DNA of 42,837 nucleotides, from positions 1 to 42,837 of the forward strand of contig JAIXLE010000073.1 of the NCBI GenBank assembly GCA_026931725.1, written 5' to 3'. The translations under genes were made by a program, and so were the position numbers. Below, piece after piece: positions 1 through 8,710 of the stretch. Numbering within the stretch: the first letter of the stretch is position 1; each line of letters opens with the position of its first letter. The notes under the pieces are model-generated. The model did no database searches. It was not told the DNA's origin and worked only from the letters and a program-made list of their open reading frames with translations. This stretch comes from Bacteroidales bacterium (GTDB lineage Bacteria > Planctomycetota > Planctomycetia > Gemmatales > Gemmataceae).

Positions 1-2
1 GC

Positions 3-332
3 ATGGGACTCGTGGGCCTGCTCGGCATCTGGTTGGTGATGGGCCTGATTCGTGCTTTCTCCGGCGGTGGCGGCGGGATGGGGGGCGGCATGGGCGGTGG
101 CGGCTTCCTGACCAGTATGCTCGGCGGTCTGTTCGGTGCCGCAGCGGGGATGTACTTGTACGATCAGTTCTTCGGTAGCGGCGTGTCCGATGCCTCCGCG
201 GCCAGCGGGGACATGGGGGCAGGCGACACCGGCGCTGGCGACTGGGGCGGCGGTTCCACGGGTGGCGATGCGGGCGGCGGGGACTGGGGCGGTGACATGG
301 GCGGTGGCGATTTCGGCGGGGGGGAATGGTAA
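3..332 (+). CDS. Glycine-rich small membrane protein, possibly 5'-truncated
   Basis: This 109-residue reading frame begins at an ATG two bases inside the window edge, so the true start may lie upstream. Two hydrophobic stretches (about residues 2-17 and 35-52) look like membrane segments and are separated by a run of Gly and Met. From about residue 66 the chain is almost entirely Gly, Asp, Ala, Ser and Trp, in short GGGDWGG-like repeats, ending in GGGEW. I recognise no catalytic motif. Such tails occur in bacterial envelope proteins of unknown role. A strong intrinsic terminator follows the stop, so this is the last gene of its transcript. That it is a real gene is likely; its function is unknown. 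Confidence 0.6.
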   Translation: MGLVGLLGIWLVMGLIRAFSGGGGGMGGGMGGGGFLTSMLGGLFGAAAGMYLYDQFFGSGVSDASAASGDMGAGDTGAGDWGGGSTGGDAGGGDWGGDMGGGDFGGGEW

Positions 333-352
333 GAAAAACATCGCCTCGGTCG

Positions 353-396
353 AAACCCACACCGCACATGGTGTGGGTTTTCTTTTTCCTTTTCCT
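353..396 (+). terminator. Rho-independent terminator
   Basis: An 11-bp perfect stem (AAACCCACACC at 353-363, GGTGTGGGTTT at 370-380) with a six-base loop is followed at once by a T-rich run (381-396). It sits between the glycine-rich gene and hemC, ends transcription of the former and overlaps the leader of the latter. Confidence 0.85.
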
Positions 397-407
397 ACAA
401 TTCCTGT

Positions 408-1328
408 ATGAGTACTCCGCTTCGACTCGGAACCCGTGGCAGTCCGCTGGCCCTTTGGCAGGCGCGTTTCATCGCCGATCGCCTCCGACCCCTTGTCGGT
501 GATCGGCCCGTGGAATTGGTCCTGATCGAGACGCACGGCGACCGGGACCAAGCCACCGCCCTCAGCGCGATGGGGGGATTCGGTGTCTTCACCAAGGCCA
601 TTCAAAATGCTCTGCTGGATGGCCGAGCGGATGTGGCGGTTCACAGTCTCAAAGATTTGCCGACCATCCCCGATGACCGACTCGCCCTGACGGCTGTGCC
701 CCCGCGCGGCCCCACAGCAGATGCGTTTATCTCGCGGAAGTTCGCCCGATTTGACGATCTTCCGTCTGGGGCCACGGTTGGCACCAGCAGCCTCCGCCGA
801 CGGGCACAACTGCTCAATCGCCGACCGGATTTGCACCTTGTGGAACTACGGGGGAACGTCGATACCCGACTCCGCAAACTGGATGAACACAATCTGGATG
901 CGATCGTCCTGGCAGAAGCGGGACTCGTGCGGTTGGGCTTGGCCGAGCGCATCACGGATCGCCTGGATACAACCTGGATGCTCCCCGCCGTCGGGCAAGG
1001 CGCGATCGGCTTGGAATGCCGTGCCGATGACTCCGCGACCCGCTACATTGTGGAAGGCGTTTCGGACCCATTCACCTGGGCACGCGTGCTGGCGGAGCGG
1101 GCCATGCTCGCCGCACTGGGAGGCGGTTGCCTGGTGCCGATCGGTGTGACATCGGCTTGTGAAGCCGGCGTTCTCACGATTCGCGGAGCGGTCCTCAGCA
1201 CCGATGGGAAACGGCGAATCGTGGCCACCCACCGCGGAGCCGCGGATGCCCCATTGGCCATCGGCCAGGAACTCGCCGCCATGCTCTTGGGAGAAGGGGC
1301 CGGAGAACTCCTTCCGAATGTCGGATGA
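408..1328 (+). CDS. hemC: Hydroxymethylbilane synthase (porphobilinogen deaminase)
   Basis: This cytoplasmic enzyme joins four porphobilinogen units into hydroxymethylbilane, the third step of tetrapyrrole synthesis from 5-aminolevulinate. The 306-residue length is normal for the family. The N-terminal LGTRGSPLALWQA motif (7-19), the HSLKDLP motif with the catalytic Asp at 83, the LRGNVDTRL substrate/cofactor loop (147-155), the LPAVGQGA motif (192-199) and GGGCLVPIG are all present. Cys241 of the last motif is the attachment site of the dipyrromethane cofactor. The ATG at 408 places LRLGTRGS at the expected distance from the N-terminus. The gene stands alone after a terminator, with no other haem gene in the window. 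Confidence 0.97.
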   Translation: MSTPLRLGTRGSPLALWQARFIADRLRPLVGDRPVELVLIETHGDRDQATALSAMGGFGVFTKAIQNALLDGRADVAVHSLKDLPTIPDDRLALTAVPPRGPTADAFISRKFARFDDLPSGATVGTSSLRRRAQLLNRRPDLHLVELRGNVDTRLRKLDEHNLDAIVLAEAGLVRLGLAERITDRLDTTWMLPAVGQGAIGLECRADDSATRYIVEGVSDPFTWARVLAERAMLAALGGGCLVPIGVTSACEAGVLTIRGAVLSTDGKRRIVATHRGAADAPLAIGQELAAMLLGEGAGELLPNVG

Positions 1329-1419
1329 TGCGTTGGAGTATGATACCGGGCAACCGCGAGACGAAATAGGCTGATCTTCGACAGAAACACGGCCAGAAAA
1401 TCGGATCAGGACACACACG

Positions 1420-1842
1420 ATGAAACGTCTCTCAGCATCCGAGATCGCGGCATTCCAACGGCAGTACCGTTTCGCTGGCGGTCGTACACTCCGGTTACGT
1501 CTGCGTTACACGGACCCGGACGCACCGACCGCCGAACTCATCTTGCTCGTGCGAACACCCATCCGCAATCTCGCGGATCAACCACAAGCGGTACGCCTCA
1601 AGTTGCGGATGGTCGGTGTCTCCGAGTTTCGCTTCCAGAAACGGCCCACGCAGCCCGCAGGGAAAATTTCCGATTTCCGGCTCGGTTACTTTGATGGGCA
1701 ATTCTACCTGAATTTAGATGCTTTCGGCCTTGCGCCGGGCGAGCAACCGCGACTGCACGATTTCCGAGCCTCCGAAGCGTACCTCGCCGGGGTGGAACTC
1801 TGGTACGAGGAACTGCTCGGGAAAAACGCATCCACGCGATAA
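1420..1842 (+). CDS. Hypothetical protein, 140 residues
   Basis: I do not recognise this family. The product is soluble-looking, has no signal peptide or membrane segment, and is rich in Arg, Leu and aromatic residues. The middle (about 25-80) alternates charged and hydrophobic residues as in a beta-rich domain, and the C-terminus is acidic with a WYEELLG motif. The ATG at 1420 follows a weak purine stretch (CAGGACA). It lies 91 bases after hemC on the same strand and could be co-transcribed with it. Codon use looks like the neighbours, and no longer frame competes here. Confidence 0.7.
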   Translation: MKRLSASEIAAFQRQYRFAGGRTLRLRLRYTDPDAPTAELILLVRTPIRNLADQPQAVRLKLRMVGVSEFRFQKRPTQPAGKISDFRLGYFDGQFYLNLDAFGLAPGEQPRLHDFRASEAYLAGVELWYEELLGKNASTR

Positions 1843-1906
1843 CTGGGCTTCCCGCAATTTTCCCCTCCATTCGCAGTGGGAAAGCGATGATCGGATGGCA
1901 CTTCCC

Positions 1907-1914
1907 TATAAAAT
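1907..1914 (+). promoter_or_regulatory. Possible -10 element upstream of the respiratory cluster
   Basis: TATAAAAT at 1907-1914 stands out in an otherwise GC-rich 154-base gap, 82 bases before the chosen start of the NnrS-like gene. No convincing -35 box is visible at the right spacing, and I see no FNR-type palindrome. This is a weak candidate only. Confidence 0.2.
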
Positions 1915-1996
1915 ACTACCAATAAGTCCGAAATAGACTCTGCCTATGTCCTGGCGGTGGCGGGACGCATCGCCAGATTCGGTTAAGGGTGAGGTT

Positions 1997-3820
1997 ATGC
2001 CGTCTACAATCGAACGCATCGACGAAAATACTCTGATTCCCGATCTCCTCCGGGCGCATCCTGAAGTGCGGGCCGTGTTTGACCGCTACGGCTTGCGTGG
2101 CTGCGGCGGCCCAGATGGCCCCGTGGAAACGCTCGGCTTCCTGGCACGGGGGCACGAAATTCCCCTGAAACAGTTGTTACAAGAACTCGAAGCCGCGCGT
2201 GGCAGTCGTTATGTGGCTCCCCCGCCGTCTCGCACCGATGCCATCTATCGGCCATTCTTCCAGGCCGGGATGATCGTCGTACTCACGGCTGGGGCGGTCT
2301 GGGGGGCGTATCTGCTCCTGCGGATCGCCTGGAATGGGTCGTTCCGCGCTGCGGGCCTGCATGAAGTGAACGCACACGGTCATGCCCAGATCTTCGGCTG
2401 GGTCGGCATGTTCGTCATGGGGTTTGCCTATCAGGCTTTCCCACGGTTCAAACAGTCTCGCTTGGCCTGGGCTCCGCTCGCCTGGGTGAGTCTGGGCCTC
2501 ATGTTGGCCGGATTGGTTGGCCGCACGTTGGGAGAACCGCTGGCGGAATCCGTGGTTGGGTTGGGACCGATCGCGGTCGTATCCGCATGGCTAGAAGTCG
2601 CCGCGACGCTGTTGTTCCTCAGTGTGATCCTCGCCACCTGGCGACGGGCCGGGAAACCGTTGGCGGTATACGACTTCTACATCCTCTCCGCCCTGATCTG
2701 GTTCGTGGTGCAGGCGGTGTGCGAGGCTTTGTATCTGCGAGCGACGCTGAACACGAGTTCACGGGAAGAACTACTCGCTCTGGTGGCCACTTGGCAAGGA
2801 GCGATGCGCGAAATTCAGATTCACGGCTTTGCCCTGCTCATCATCTTGGGGGTGAGTCAACGGATTCTGCACCATTTTTATGTCTTGCCGGAGCCGAGTC
2901 GCAAACTCGCCATTGTGGGCTTGGTCGTGTTGAATCTGGCCGTGATCGGCGAGGTGACGGGGCTCGTGCTGATGCGACAAGCCGGGCGGGAATGGGCGGG
3001 ATTGTGGTATCTGTCGATTCTCGCCATCACGGCCACGGTGATCGCTCTGGTCTGGAACTGGAAAGTGTTTGGCCGATCATCTGATGTCGATCGGAGTTTG
3101 AAGTTCATTCGAGCCGCGTATGCTTGGCTGCTGATTTCGCTGGCCATGGCAGTGTTTTTGCCGGTGTATCAGTTCGTGGTGCTGCCAACGCTCGCCCCAG
3201 GAAGCGAAGCCGTGAAAACCGGGTTTTCTCATGCCTATTATGGGGCCGTCCGCCATGCGATTACGGTCGGGTTCGTGAGCATGATGATTCTCGGTGTCGC
3301 GGGGCGGGTGGTGCCGATGTTGAACGGAGCGAGCATTCCGCGACTGTCGCGGTTGTGGGGGCCGTTCGTGCTGTTGAATCTCGGTTGCACCTTGCGTGTC
3401 ACGACGCAAGTGGCCACGGATATGACCGAAACGGCGTACCGGATTACGGGCATCAGTGGCGTGTTGGAAGTGACCGCCATCGCCATTTGGGCAGCGCACC
3501 TCTGGCGGATCATGGCGGGGCGCCCCTACTACCGGCTCGCACCCACGGCGGTCTACGTTTCCGGTAGCCCCATCACGGGGGAACACCACGTCGGCGACAT
3601 TCTCGACAAGCACCCCGAACTGCTGGCGACGTTTGTGGAACTGGGGTTCCGACCGCTGGCCAATCCCGTCCTACGGCGCACTGTCGCCAGCGGGGTCAGC
3701 GTGGCTCAGGCGTGCCGACACATGGAACTGGACCTGACGCAGGTTTTGGATACGTTGAACCAAGCCCGTGTCGGCCAATCCGGTTCCCTCCGGTCGTTAC
3801 CGTTGGTGACACGCGGATAA
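1997..3820 (+). CDS. NnrS-like polytopic membrane protein flanked by two DUF1858-type domains
   Basis: The 607-residue protein has three parts. Residues about 8-70 form a DUF1858-like domain (LIPDLLRAHPEVRAVFDRYG, then a GCGG motif with a single Cys). Residues about 80-520 contain roughly a dozen hydrophobic helices with conserved histidines (NAHGHAQIFGW, QIHGFALLIILG, RHAITVGF), resembling NnrS and heme-copper-oxidase-like membrane proteins. Residues about 530-590 form a second DUF1858-like domain of the RPLANPVLRRTVA type without the Cys motif. NnrS proteins are linked to nitric oxide metabolism and relief of NO stress; DUF1858 domains often occur in NO and nitrite contexts. I chose the ATG at 1997, preceded by GGGTGAGG, over an in-frame ATG at 1946 that adds 17 unremarkable residues. 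It leads the putative nitrate reductase cluster. Confidence 0.8.
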   Translation: MPSTIERIDENTLIPDLLRAHPEVRAVFDRYGLRGCGGPDGPVETLGFLARGHEIPLKQLLQELEAARGSRYVAPPPSRTDAIYRPFFQAGMIVVLTAGAVWGAYLLLRIAWNGSFRAAGLHEVNAHGHAQIFGWVGMFVMGFAYQAFPRFKQSRLAWAPLAWVSLGLMLAGLVGRTLGEPLAESVVGLGPIAVVSAWLEVAATLLFLSVILATWRRAGKPLAVYDFYILSALIWFVVQAVCEALYLRATLNTSSREELLALVATWQGAMREIQIHGFALLIILGVSQRILHHFYVLPEPSRKLAIVGLVVLNLAVIGEVTGLVLMRQAGREWAGLWYLSILAITATVIALVWNWKVFGRSSDVDRSLKFIRAAYAWLLISLAMAVFLPVYQFVVLPTLAPGSEAVKTGFSHAYYGAVRHAITVGFVSMMILGVAGRVVPMLNGASIPRLSRLWGPFVLLNLGCTLRVTTQVATDMTETAYRITGISGVLEVTAIAIWAAHLWRIMAGRPYYRLAPTAVYVSGSPITGEHHVGDILDKHPELLATFVELGFRPLANPVLRRTVASGVSVAQACRHMELDLTQVLDTLNQARVGQSGSLRSLPLVTRG

Positions 3821-3967
3821 TGCCGATTCATCGGAATCCCCTGGTGATTCGGCGGGGGTGGGTGCTATCGTAGAAGAACCCAACACGCAAAGATGGGACA
3901 CGGTTCTGGGAGGCCACTCACCCTGGAACCACGACAACCCTGAACCCAAAACCAACGGGAAGAGGCC

Positions 3968-5035
3968 ATGACCCTACCGCAATGGAAAGCGACATCCTGG
4001 GGACTGGCGGCCGCGGGTTTGCTGGGAGTCGGCATCTTTGTCGGATCCAATAATCTCCGACACATCGACGCGGCCCTGGTCGGGTACACGTTTGCCTGTT
4101 TGTTCGCCGCGTTCGGCTTGGGTTATCGCTACTCGATGTGGCTACAACGCCCGCCGACCAAGATGTATTGGCGGCGGGGCTGGCAATCGTTCTTCCGACC
4201 CCGGCACCTCTGGGGCAGCCTCGTTCTGTTCGTTCGGCAATTCACGGAAGTGATTCTGCTGAACCGCTTCATCTGGCGGCGGAACCGCTCACGCGGCATC
4301 GCCCACTTGCTCATCATGTGGGGCTGCGTGATCGCGGCGGCGATTACCTTCCCCCTGGTATATGGCTGGGTCTTCTTCGAGACGGTGCCCGGTGACTTAT
4401 CCCGGTATCGGACGTTCGCCTTTGGGATTGCTCTCTTCGATTTTCGGCACGAATCCTTCTTCGGATTGCTGCTCTTTCACGGGTTAGTGTGGTCGTCGTT
4501 CCTGGTCATTGCTGGGGTGCTGTTGGCGTTGTACCGTCGGTTCCAAGATCACGGAGCCGCCGCCTTACAGAGCTTGCAGGAAGATATTTTGCCGCTGTTC
4601 ATGCTGTTCGCGGTCAGCGTGACGGGATTGCTACTGACCGTCAGTTACACCTGGATGAAGGGGCACGGCTACGACTTCCTGGCCCTGACCCACGCCGTCA
4701 CGGTCATTGCCCTGTTGTTGTGGCTGCCGTTCGGCAAATTCTTCCACATCTTCCAACGACCAGCCCAGTTGGCGATTAAGTTTTACCGCGTCGCGGGAAA
4801 GGATGGCGAACAGGCAGCCTGTGCCCGCTGCCAGCAACCGTTTGCCACCCACATGCACATCGACGATCTGATTACGGTGGAAGGGGAACTCGGTTACCGC
4901 TACGCGATGCCGGGGAACCCCGCCGGGCACTACCAACGGATCTGCCCGGCTTGCCGTCGCAAAATGTTCGCTTTGGCACACGCCTGCCTGCAACCGGCGG
5001 CCCACGACGAAGGAGTACCGACCCATGGCCGCTGA
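3968..5035 (+). CDS. NarI/HdrE-like cytochrome b subunit with C-terminal four-cysteine domain
   Basis: The first 280 or so residues carry about six membrane helices in the pattern of nitrate reductase gamma or heterodisulfide reductase HdrE subunits. They include candidate haem-ligating histidines in [20 protein letters not shown] and [10 protein letters not shown], and the family-typical closing motif [13 protein letters not shown]. Such proteins oxidise quinol in the membrane and pass electrons to iron-sulfur partners. A soluble tail of about 70 residues contains CARC and, about 47 residues later, CPAC, which suggests a zinc ribbon or metal site not usual in NarI. The ATG at 3968 is preceded by a strong ribosome site (GGGAAGAGG, 3957-3965). 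The 3' end overlaps the molybdoenzyme gene by 11 bases, indicating coupled translation and a shared complex. Confidence 0.8.
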   Translation: MTLPQWKATSWGLAAAGLLGVGIFVGSNNLRHIDAALVGYTFACLFAAFGLGYRYSMWLQRPPTKMYWRRGWQSFFRPRHLWGSLVLFVRQFTEVILLNRFIWRRNRSRGIAHLLIMWGCVIAAAITFPLVYGWVFFETVPGDLSRYRTFAFGIALFDFRHESFFGLLLFHGLVWSSFLVIAGVLLALYRRFQDHGAAALQSLQEDILPLFMLFAVSVTGLLLTVSYTWMKGHGYDFLALTHAVTVIALLLWLPFGKFFHIFQRPAQLAIKFYRVAGKDGEQAACARCQQPFATHMHIDDLITVEGELGYRYAMPGNPAGHYQRICPACRRKMFALAHACLQPAAHDEGVPTHGR

Positions 5036-7289
5036 GTCTCCACTGACACCGGAACTTCTGGCGAAGTTCGGCCCACTGCGGTCCTACCCCTCGGGGGATC
5101 GTGTCAGCACGATGGTCGACCCGGACAAACTCGTGCAAACACACTGCTGCTTTTGCGGTCAACAGTGTGGCATTCAGTTGAAAGTGAAGGACAACGCGGT
5201 CGTCGGTTTCGAGCCGCGAGACGATTTCCCCACCAATCATGGGATGTTGTGCCCCAAGGGGGTCCGCCGCTATTTGCAGGGGTCGCACCATGACCGATTG
5301 ACGCAGGCGTACTTCCGCGATCCGAGTTCCGCCACGGGGTTCCGCGCGGTCGCCTATGAAGAGGCGATTCAACGGACCGCCTCGGAAATTCAGCGGATTC
5401 AATCGACGTATGGCAACAACGCCTTCGCCGTCTTCGGCGGGGCCAGCATGACCACCGAAAAATGCTACCTCATGGGCAAGTTCGCCCGGATGTGCCTGAA
5501 GACGCGGTACACGGACTATAACGGTCGGTTGTGCATGGTCAGTGCCGGTGTTGCCAACAAAAAAGCGTTCGGCGTGGACCGAGCCGCGAATGCGATGGCG
5601 GATATTCCTCTGGCGGAAGTCGTCTGGATCAGCGGGGCGAACGTGGCGGAATGCGCCCCCATTACCACCAGTTACGTCTGGCAGGCCCGCGACAACGGAG
5701 CCCGGATCATCAACGTCGATCCACGGCTCACCCCCCTGGCGCGGGGGTGTGATCTGGTGCTTCCCGTCAAGCCCGGCCGCGATGCCGCCTTGTTCGCGGG
5801 CATCCTCCACCTCATGATCGAGCATGATTGGCTCGACCACGATTTCATCCGGCAATATACGGTCGATTTCGACAAGGCCGCCGCCGTTGCCAAACAATGG
5901 AATCCCAAACGGACAGCCGAAGTCACCGGAATCCGTCAAGCCGCCATCGAACAAGCCGCCGAGTGGTGGGGCACGGCCAAGACCAGCTACCTGATGCACG
6001 CGCGTGGCCTCGAACAGCACATCCACGGCGTACACAACTGCCTGGGGTCCATCAACATCGTGCTTGCTTCCGGGCGGATTGGTCGACCCGGTTGCGGTTA
6101 CGGCACCATCACGGGACAGGGGAACGGGCAAGGTGGTCGAGAGCATGGTCAAAAGACGGACCAACTCCCCGGCGGCCGCGATGTTGACAACCCACAACAC
6201 CGGCAATTCATCGCCAATTTCTGGGGGATTCCCGAACCGGAATTGCCTCATTCCGGTGTCGACTGCTACGAGATTCTCCGCAAAGTCGAAACGGGTGAAA
6301 TCCGAGGGCTGCTTTCCTGGTCGATCAACCCGGCTGTGTCTTTGCCGGATAGCCAGTACGTCAAGCGGATGCTGAGCAAGCTCGAATTCTATGTGAACAT
6401 CGACTTCTTCCTCAGTGAATCGGGTCGATTCGCCGATGTGGTTCTCCCTGGCTCACAACATGAAGAAGACGAAGGTGTCGTCTGCTCGACCGAAGGACGA
6501 GTCATCAAAATCAATCAGGCCGTCGACCCCCCCGGCGATGCGAAGCAGGATTGGCGGATCATGCAAGACATCGCCCGTGCCCTCGGCCGGGAACGCGGGT
6601 TCACGTTCAACAACCCCCGCGAAATTTTTGACGAAATGTGCCGAGCCAGTGCGGGTGGAGTCATCGACTATTCCGGCATCACCTACGAAAAGATCGAAGC
6701 CCAAAACGGGGTGTTCTGGCCATGCCCCGCAACGGACCCGGATGGCCGGTCGATCGACCACCCCGGCACGCCTCGGTTGTTTGAACCCGGTTCCTGGAAC
6801 TCGGTCGCACGCGGAGCCGGGCCGTTCTACTTCCCGGATGGGAAAGCCCGATTCCACGGGATCGACTACGCCCCGCCCACCGAGGACGTGGATGAGACAT
6901 ACCCCCTCATGCTGACCACGGGCCGGACGGTCAATATGTTCCTTTCCGGCAACCAGACCCGACGCATCGGCCCGTTGGTCGATCAGTACCCGGAACCACT
7001 GCTCGAACTGCACCCCACCCTGGCCGAGAAACACGGCATCCGGGATCGAGACTGGGTCACGGTCGAATCCCGCCGGGGGGCCATGACGGTTCGATGTCAG
7101 GTGGTGGCGACGATTCGGCCCGATGTGGTCTTCGTCCCGTATCACTGGGGCGGAGAAAAGAGTATCAACCTCGTCACGATTTCCGCTCAGGATCCGTACT
7201 CGAAGATCCCGGAATTCAAGGTCTGCGCGGTGCGAATCCGCAAGTCCGAAGCCCCGGAATATGCCAGCTGGCTCGAACCGCAGCAGTAA
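5025..7289 (+). CDS. Molybdopterin oxidoreductase, NasA/NapA-type nitrate reductase catalytic subunit
   Basis: This 754-residue protein is a DMSO-reductase-superfamily molybdoenzyme. Near the N-terminus Cys41-x2-Cys44-x3-Cys48-x27-Cys76 binds one [4Fe-4S] cluster. Cys170 in [10 protein letters not shown] aligns with the Mo-ligating cysteine of NapA/NasA nitrate reductases. Further family motifs are [47 protein letters not shown] and, near the C-terminus, [18 protein letters not shown]. There is no Tat signal, so it is probably cytoplasmic. AAGGAG at 5010-5015 supports the ATG at 5025. Context (cytochrome b, four-cluster ferredoxin, Rieske protein, anion channel) points to respiratory or assimilatory nitrate reduction. 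Formate or another oxyanion as substrate cannot be excluded from sequence alone. Confidence 0.85.
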   Translation: MAAESPLTPELLAKFGPLRSYPSGDRVSTMVDPDKLVQTHCCFCGQQCGIQLKVKDNAVVGFEPRDDFPTNHGMLCPKGVRRYLQGSHHDRLTQAYFRDPSSATGFRAVAYEEAIQRTASEIQRIQSTYGNNAFAVFGGASMTTEKCYLMGKFARMCLKTRYTDYNGRLCMVSAGVANKKAFGVDRAANAMADIPLAEVVWISGANVAECAPITTSYVWQARDNGARIINVDPRLTPLARGCDLVLPVKPGRDAALFAGILHLMIEHDWLDHDFIRQYTVDFDKAAAVAKQWNPKRTAEVTGIRQAAIEQAAEWWGTAKTSYLMHARGLEQHIHGVHNCLGSINIVLASGRIGRPGCGYGTITGQGNGQGGREHGQKTDQLPGGRDVDNPQHRQFIANFWGIPEPELPHSGVDCYEILRKVETGEIRGLLSWSINPAVSLPDSQYVKRMLSKLEFYVNIDFFLSESGRFADVVLPGSQHEEDEGVVCSTEGRVIKINQAVDPPGDAKQDWRIMQDIARALGRERGFTFNNPREIFDEMCRASAGGVIDYSGITYEKIEAQNGVFWPCPATDPDGRSIDHPGTPRLFEPGSWNSVARGAGPFYFPDGKARFHGIDYAPPTEDVDETYPLMLTTGRTVNMFLSGNQTRRIGPLVDQYPEPLLELHPTLAEKHGIRDRDWVTVESRRGAMTVRCQVVATIRPDVVFVPYHWGGEKSINLVTISAQDPYSKIPEFKVCAVRIRKSEAPEYASWLEPQQ

Positions 7290-7306
7290 CCCCGTGGAGG
7301 CGCATC

Positions 7307-7936
7307 GTGAAACCTGAGATGGAATTCTTCGTCGAACCGTCCCGGTGCATCGGTTGCCAGGCGTGCTACCATGCCTGCTCCGAATGCGAGACGCACCGGG
7401 GACACTCGATGATCCACATCGAGTATGTCGACCGCAGCCAGTCCGTCCAGACGTTCGCGATGGTGTGCATGCACTGCCACTCGCCCACTTGTGCGGATGT
7501 TTGCCCGGCTGATGCGATCAAGCGGGAAGCGGATGGCCGGGTGATGACCGCTCGCAAACCCCGCTGCATCGCCTGTTCCAACTGCGTCCTCGCCTGCCCG
7601 TTCGGTGTCCCCAAAATGATGTCCGAACTCGACCTGATGATGAAATGCGACATGTGCTACGATCGCACTTCGACAGGCCGCAAACCGATGTGCGCCACCG
7701 TCTGCCCCAGTCAGGCACTCTACTACGGACCACGAGAAGAAGTCGAAAAACTCCGCAAACGGTCCCGGATCGTGAATCAGTTCCAATTCGGAGAACAGGT
7801 CGTCACCACCAAAGTGAACATGGTCATCCCGCGAGAAGCCCCCAGCGACATTGTGGACGTGACCGCGGCCATGCATGAACCACCCACCGGCCGAACCATT
7901 ACACTCAACGTCCTGACCCAGAACGGAGGTGGTTGA
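7307..7936 (+). CDS. Four-cluster [4Fe-4S] ferredoxin subunit (NarH/NrfC/DmsB-like)
   Basis: The 209-residue protein has sixteen cysteines in four ferredoxin motifs: [35 protein letters not shown] and CDMC followed eleven residues later by CATVC. This is the layout of electron-transfer subunits that bridge a membrane quinol oxidase and a molybdoenzyme. Unlike NarH, all four cysteines are present in every motif, so four [4Fe-4S] clusters are expected. I chose the GTG at 7307 because GGAGG (7296-7300) lies six bases upstream; an in-frame ATG at 7319 is the alternative. A longer open frame back to 7094 lies inside the preceding gene and is rejected. There is no signal peptide. It lies 17 bases after the molybdoenzyme gene and its stop overlaps the Rieske start. 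Confidence 0.88.
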   Translation: MKPEMEFFVEPSRCIGCQACYHACSECETHRGHSMIHIEYVDRSQSVQTFAMVCMHCHSPTCADVCPADAIKREADGRVMTARKPRCIACSNCVLACPFGVPKMMSELDLMMKCDMCYDRTSTGRKPMCATVCPSQALYYGPREEVEKLRKRSRIVNQFQFGEQVVTTKVNMVIPREAPSDIVDVTAAMHEPPTGRTITLNVLTQNGGG

Positions 7937-8481
7937 TGTCCACCCCTCATGATGAGTCCGCACGCACCTACCCGGATGGCCGCCCCTTGGCCGAACAACC
8001 GCAATGGCGGCAGGACTTCCCCACCGATGTCCCCGAAGATCAGGGACTGGCTCGACGGGAATTCACCAAGTTCCTGGTGCTGACCAGCGGAGCATTCGTC
8101 GCGGGCCAATGCTGGATCGCGGCCATGTCCACACTGCCCGAGTCAGACGATTACCCCGAACTGCGGATCGCCGATGACGATGCCGTGCCGCCCGGTGGGG
8201 TCGTCGAGTTCCGCTATCCGAACGACCATGAACCGTGCGTGCTGGTCCGTTTGCCGGATCATCGGCTGGTGGCCTACTTCCAAAAGTGTACTCACCTGGC
8301 CTGTGCCGTGGTGCCGCAACCCGAACACGGACAACTCAAGTGCCCTTGCCATAACGGGTACTTCGAGCTGGCCGAAGGACGCCCGATCGCCGGGCCGCCA
8401 CGCCGACCCCTGCCACGGGTGAAACTCGTCGTTCGGGATGGAGGCATCTTCGCGCAGGGAGTGGAGTACCGTACCGTATGA
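7936..8481 (+). CDS. Membrane-anchored Rieske [2Fe-2S] protein
   Basis: This 181-residue protein has a Rieske cluster site: CTHLAC (Cys118, His120, Cys123) and CPCH (Cys136, Cys138, His139), with 15 residues between His120 and Cys136. Cys123 and Cys138 would form the disulfide of bc1-type Rieske proteins. After a 39-residue polar N-terminus, the twin arginine ARREFTKF (Arg40-Arg41) precedes a hydrophobic helix (about 46-64), as in Tat-exported, membrane-anchored Rieske subunits. The usual CPCHGSxY is replaced by CPCHNGYF, losing the Ser and Tyr that raise the redox potential in bc1 proteins. The start ATG overlaps the previous stop (TGATG) and follows GGAGGTGG (7925-7932). It probably carries electrons between quinol and the nitrate reductase module. 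Confidence 0.9.
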   Translation: MSTPHDESARTYPDGRPLAEQPQWRQDFPTDVPEDQGLARREFTKFLVLTSGAFVAGQCWIAAMSTLPESDDYPELRIADDDAVPPGGVVEFRYPNDHEPCVLVRLPDHRLVAYFQKCTHLACAVVPQPEHGQLKCPCHNGYFELAEGRPIAGPPRRPLPRVKLVVRDGGIFAQGVEYRTV

Positions 8482-8708
8482 AACCGAATCTCACCCGTGC
8501 CCAGAAGAATACGATCATCAACAGCATCGCCATGCTGGTGGGATTGCTCGTGGTCCTGCAACTCTGGTTGCTGACCGCGACCATGCATGCCTGGATGGGA
8601 CGGGATCACTCCCTCGTCTGGCCCGCGGTCCTGGCGAGTTTGGCGTGCTTTGTCATGAACTCGTTCCTGATTCGGCGACTGGAATATCTGACCGGACGCG
8701 GAAATTAA
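8478..8708 (+). CDS. Small two-helix membrane protein of the nitrate reductase cluster
   Basis: This 76-residue protein begins in an ATGA overlap with the Rieske stop codon, a sign of translational coupling. It has two hydrophobic helices (about 15-34 and 46-65) separated by a short loop containing HAWMGRDHS, and a basic tail (RRLEYLTGRGN). I recognise no enzymatic motif. Its position between the Rieske protein and the channel suggests a small structural or assembly subunit of the membrane complex. The two loop histidines could interact with haem or metal, but that is speculative. Confidence 0.7.
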   Translation: MKPNLTRAQKNTIINSIAMLVGLLVVLQLWLLTATMHAWMGRDHSLVWPAVLASLACFVMNSFLIRRLEYLTGRGN

Positions 8709-8710
8709 CC

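Noticed and set aside
4872-6251. 459-codon open frame on the minus strand
   Set aside because: It lies opposite the molybdoenzyme gene; its composition is that of an antisense shadow in GC-rich DNA and it has no motif.
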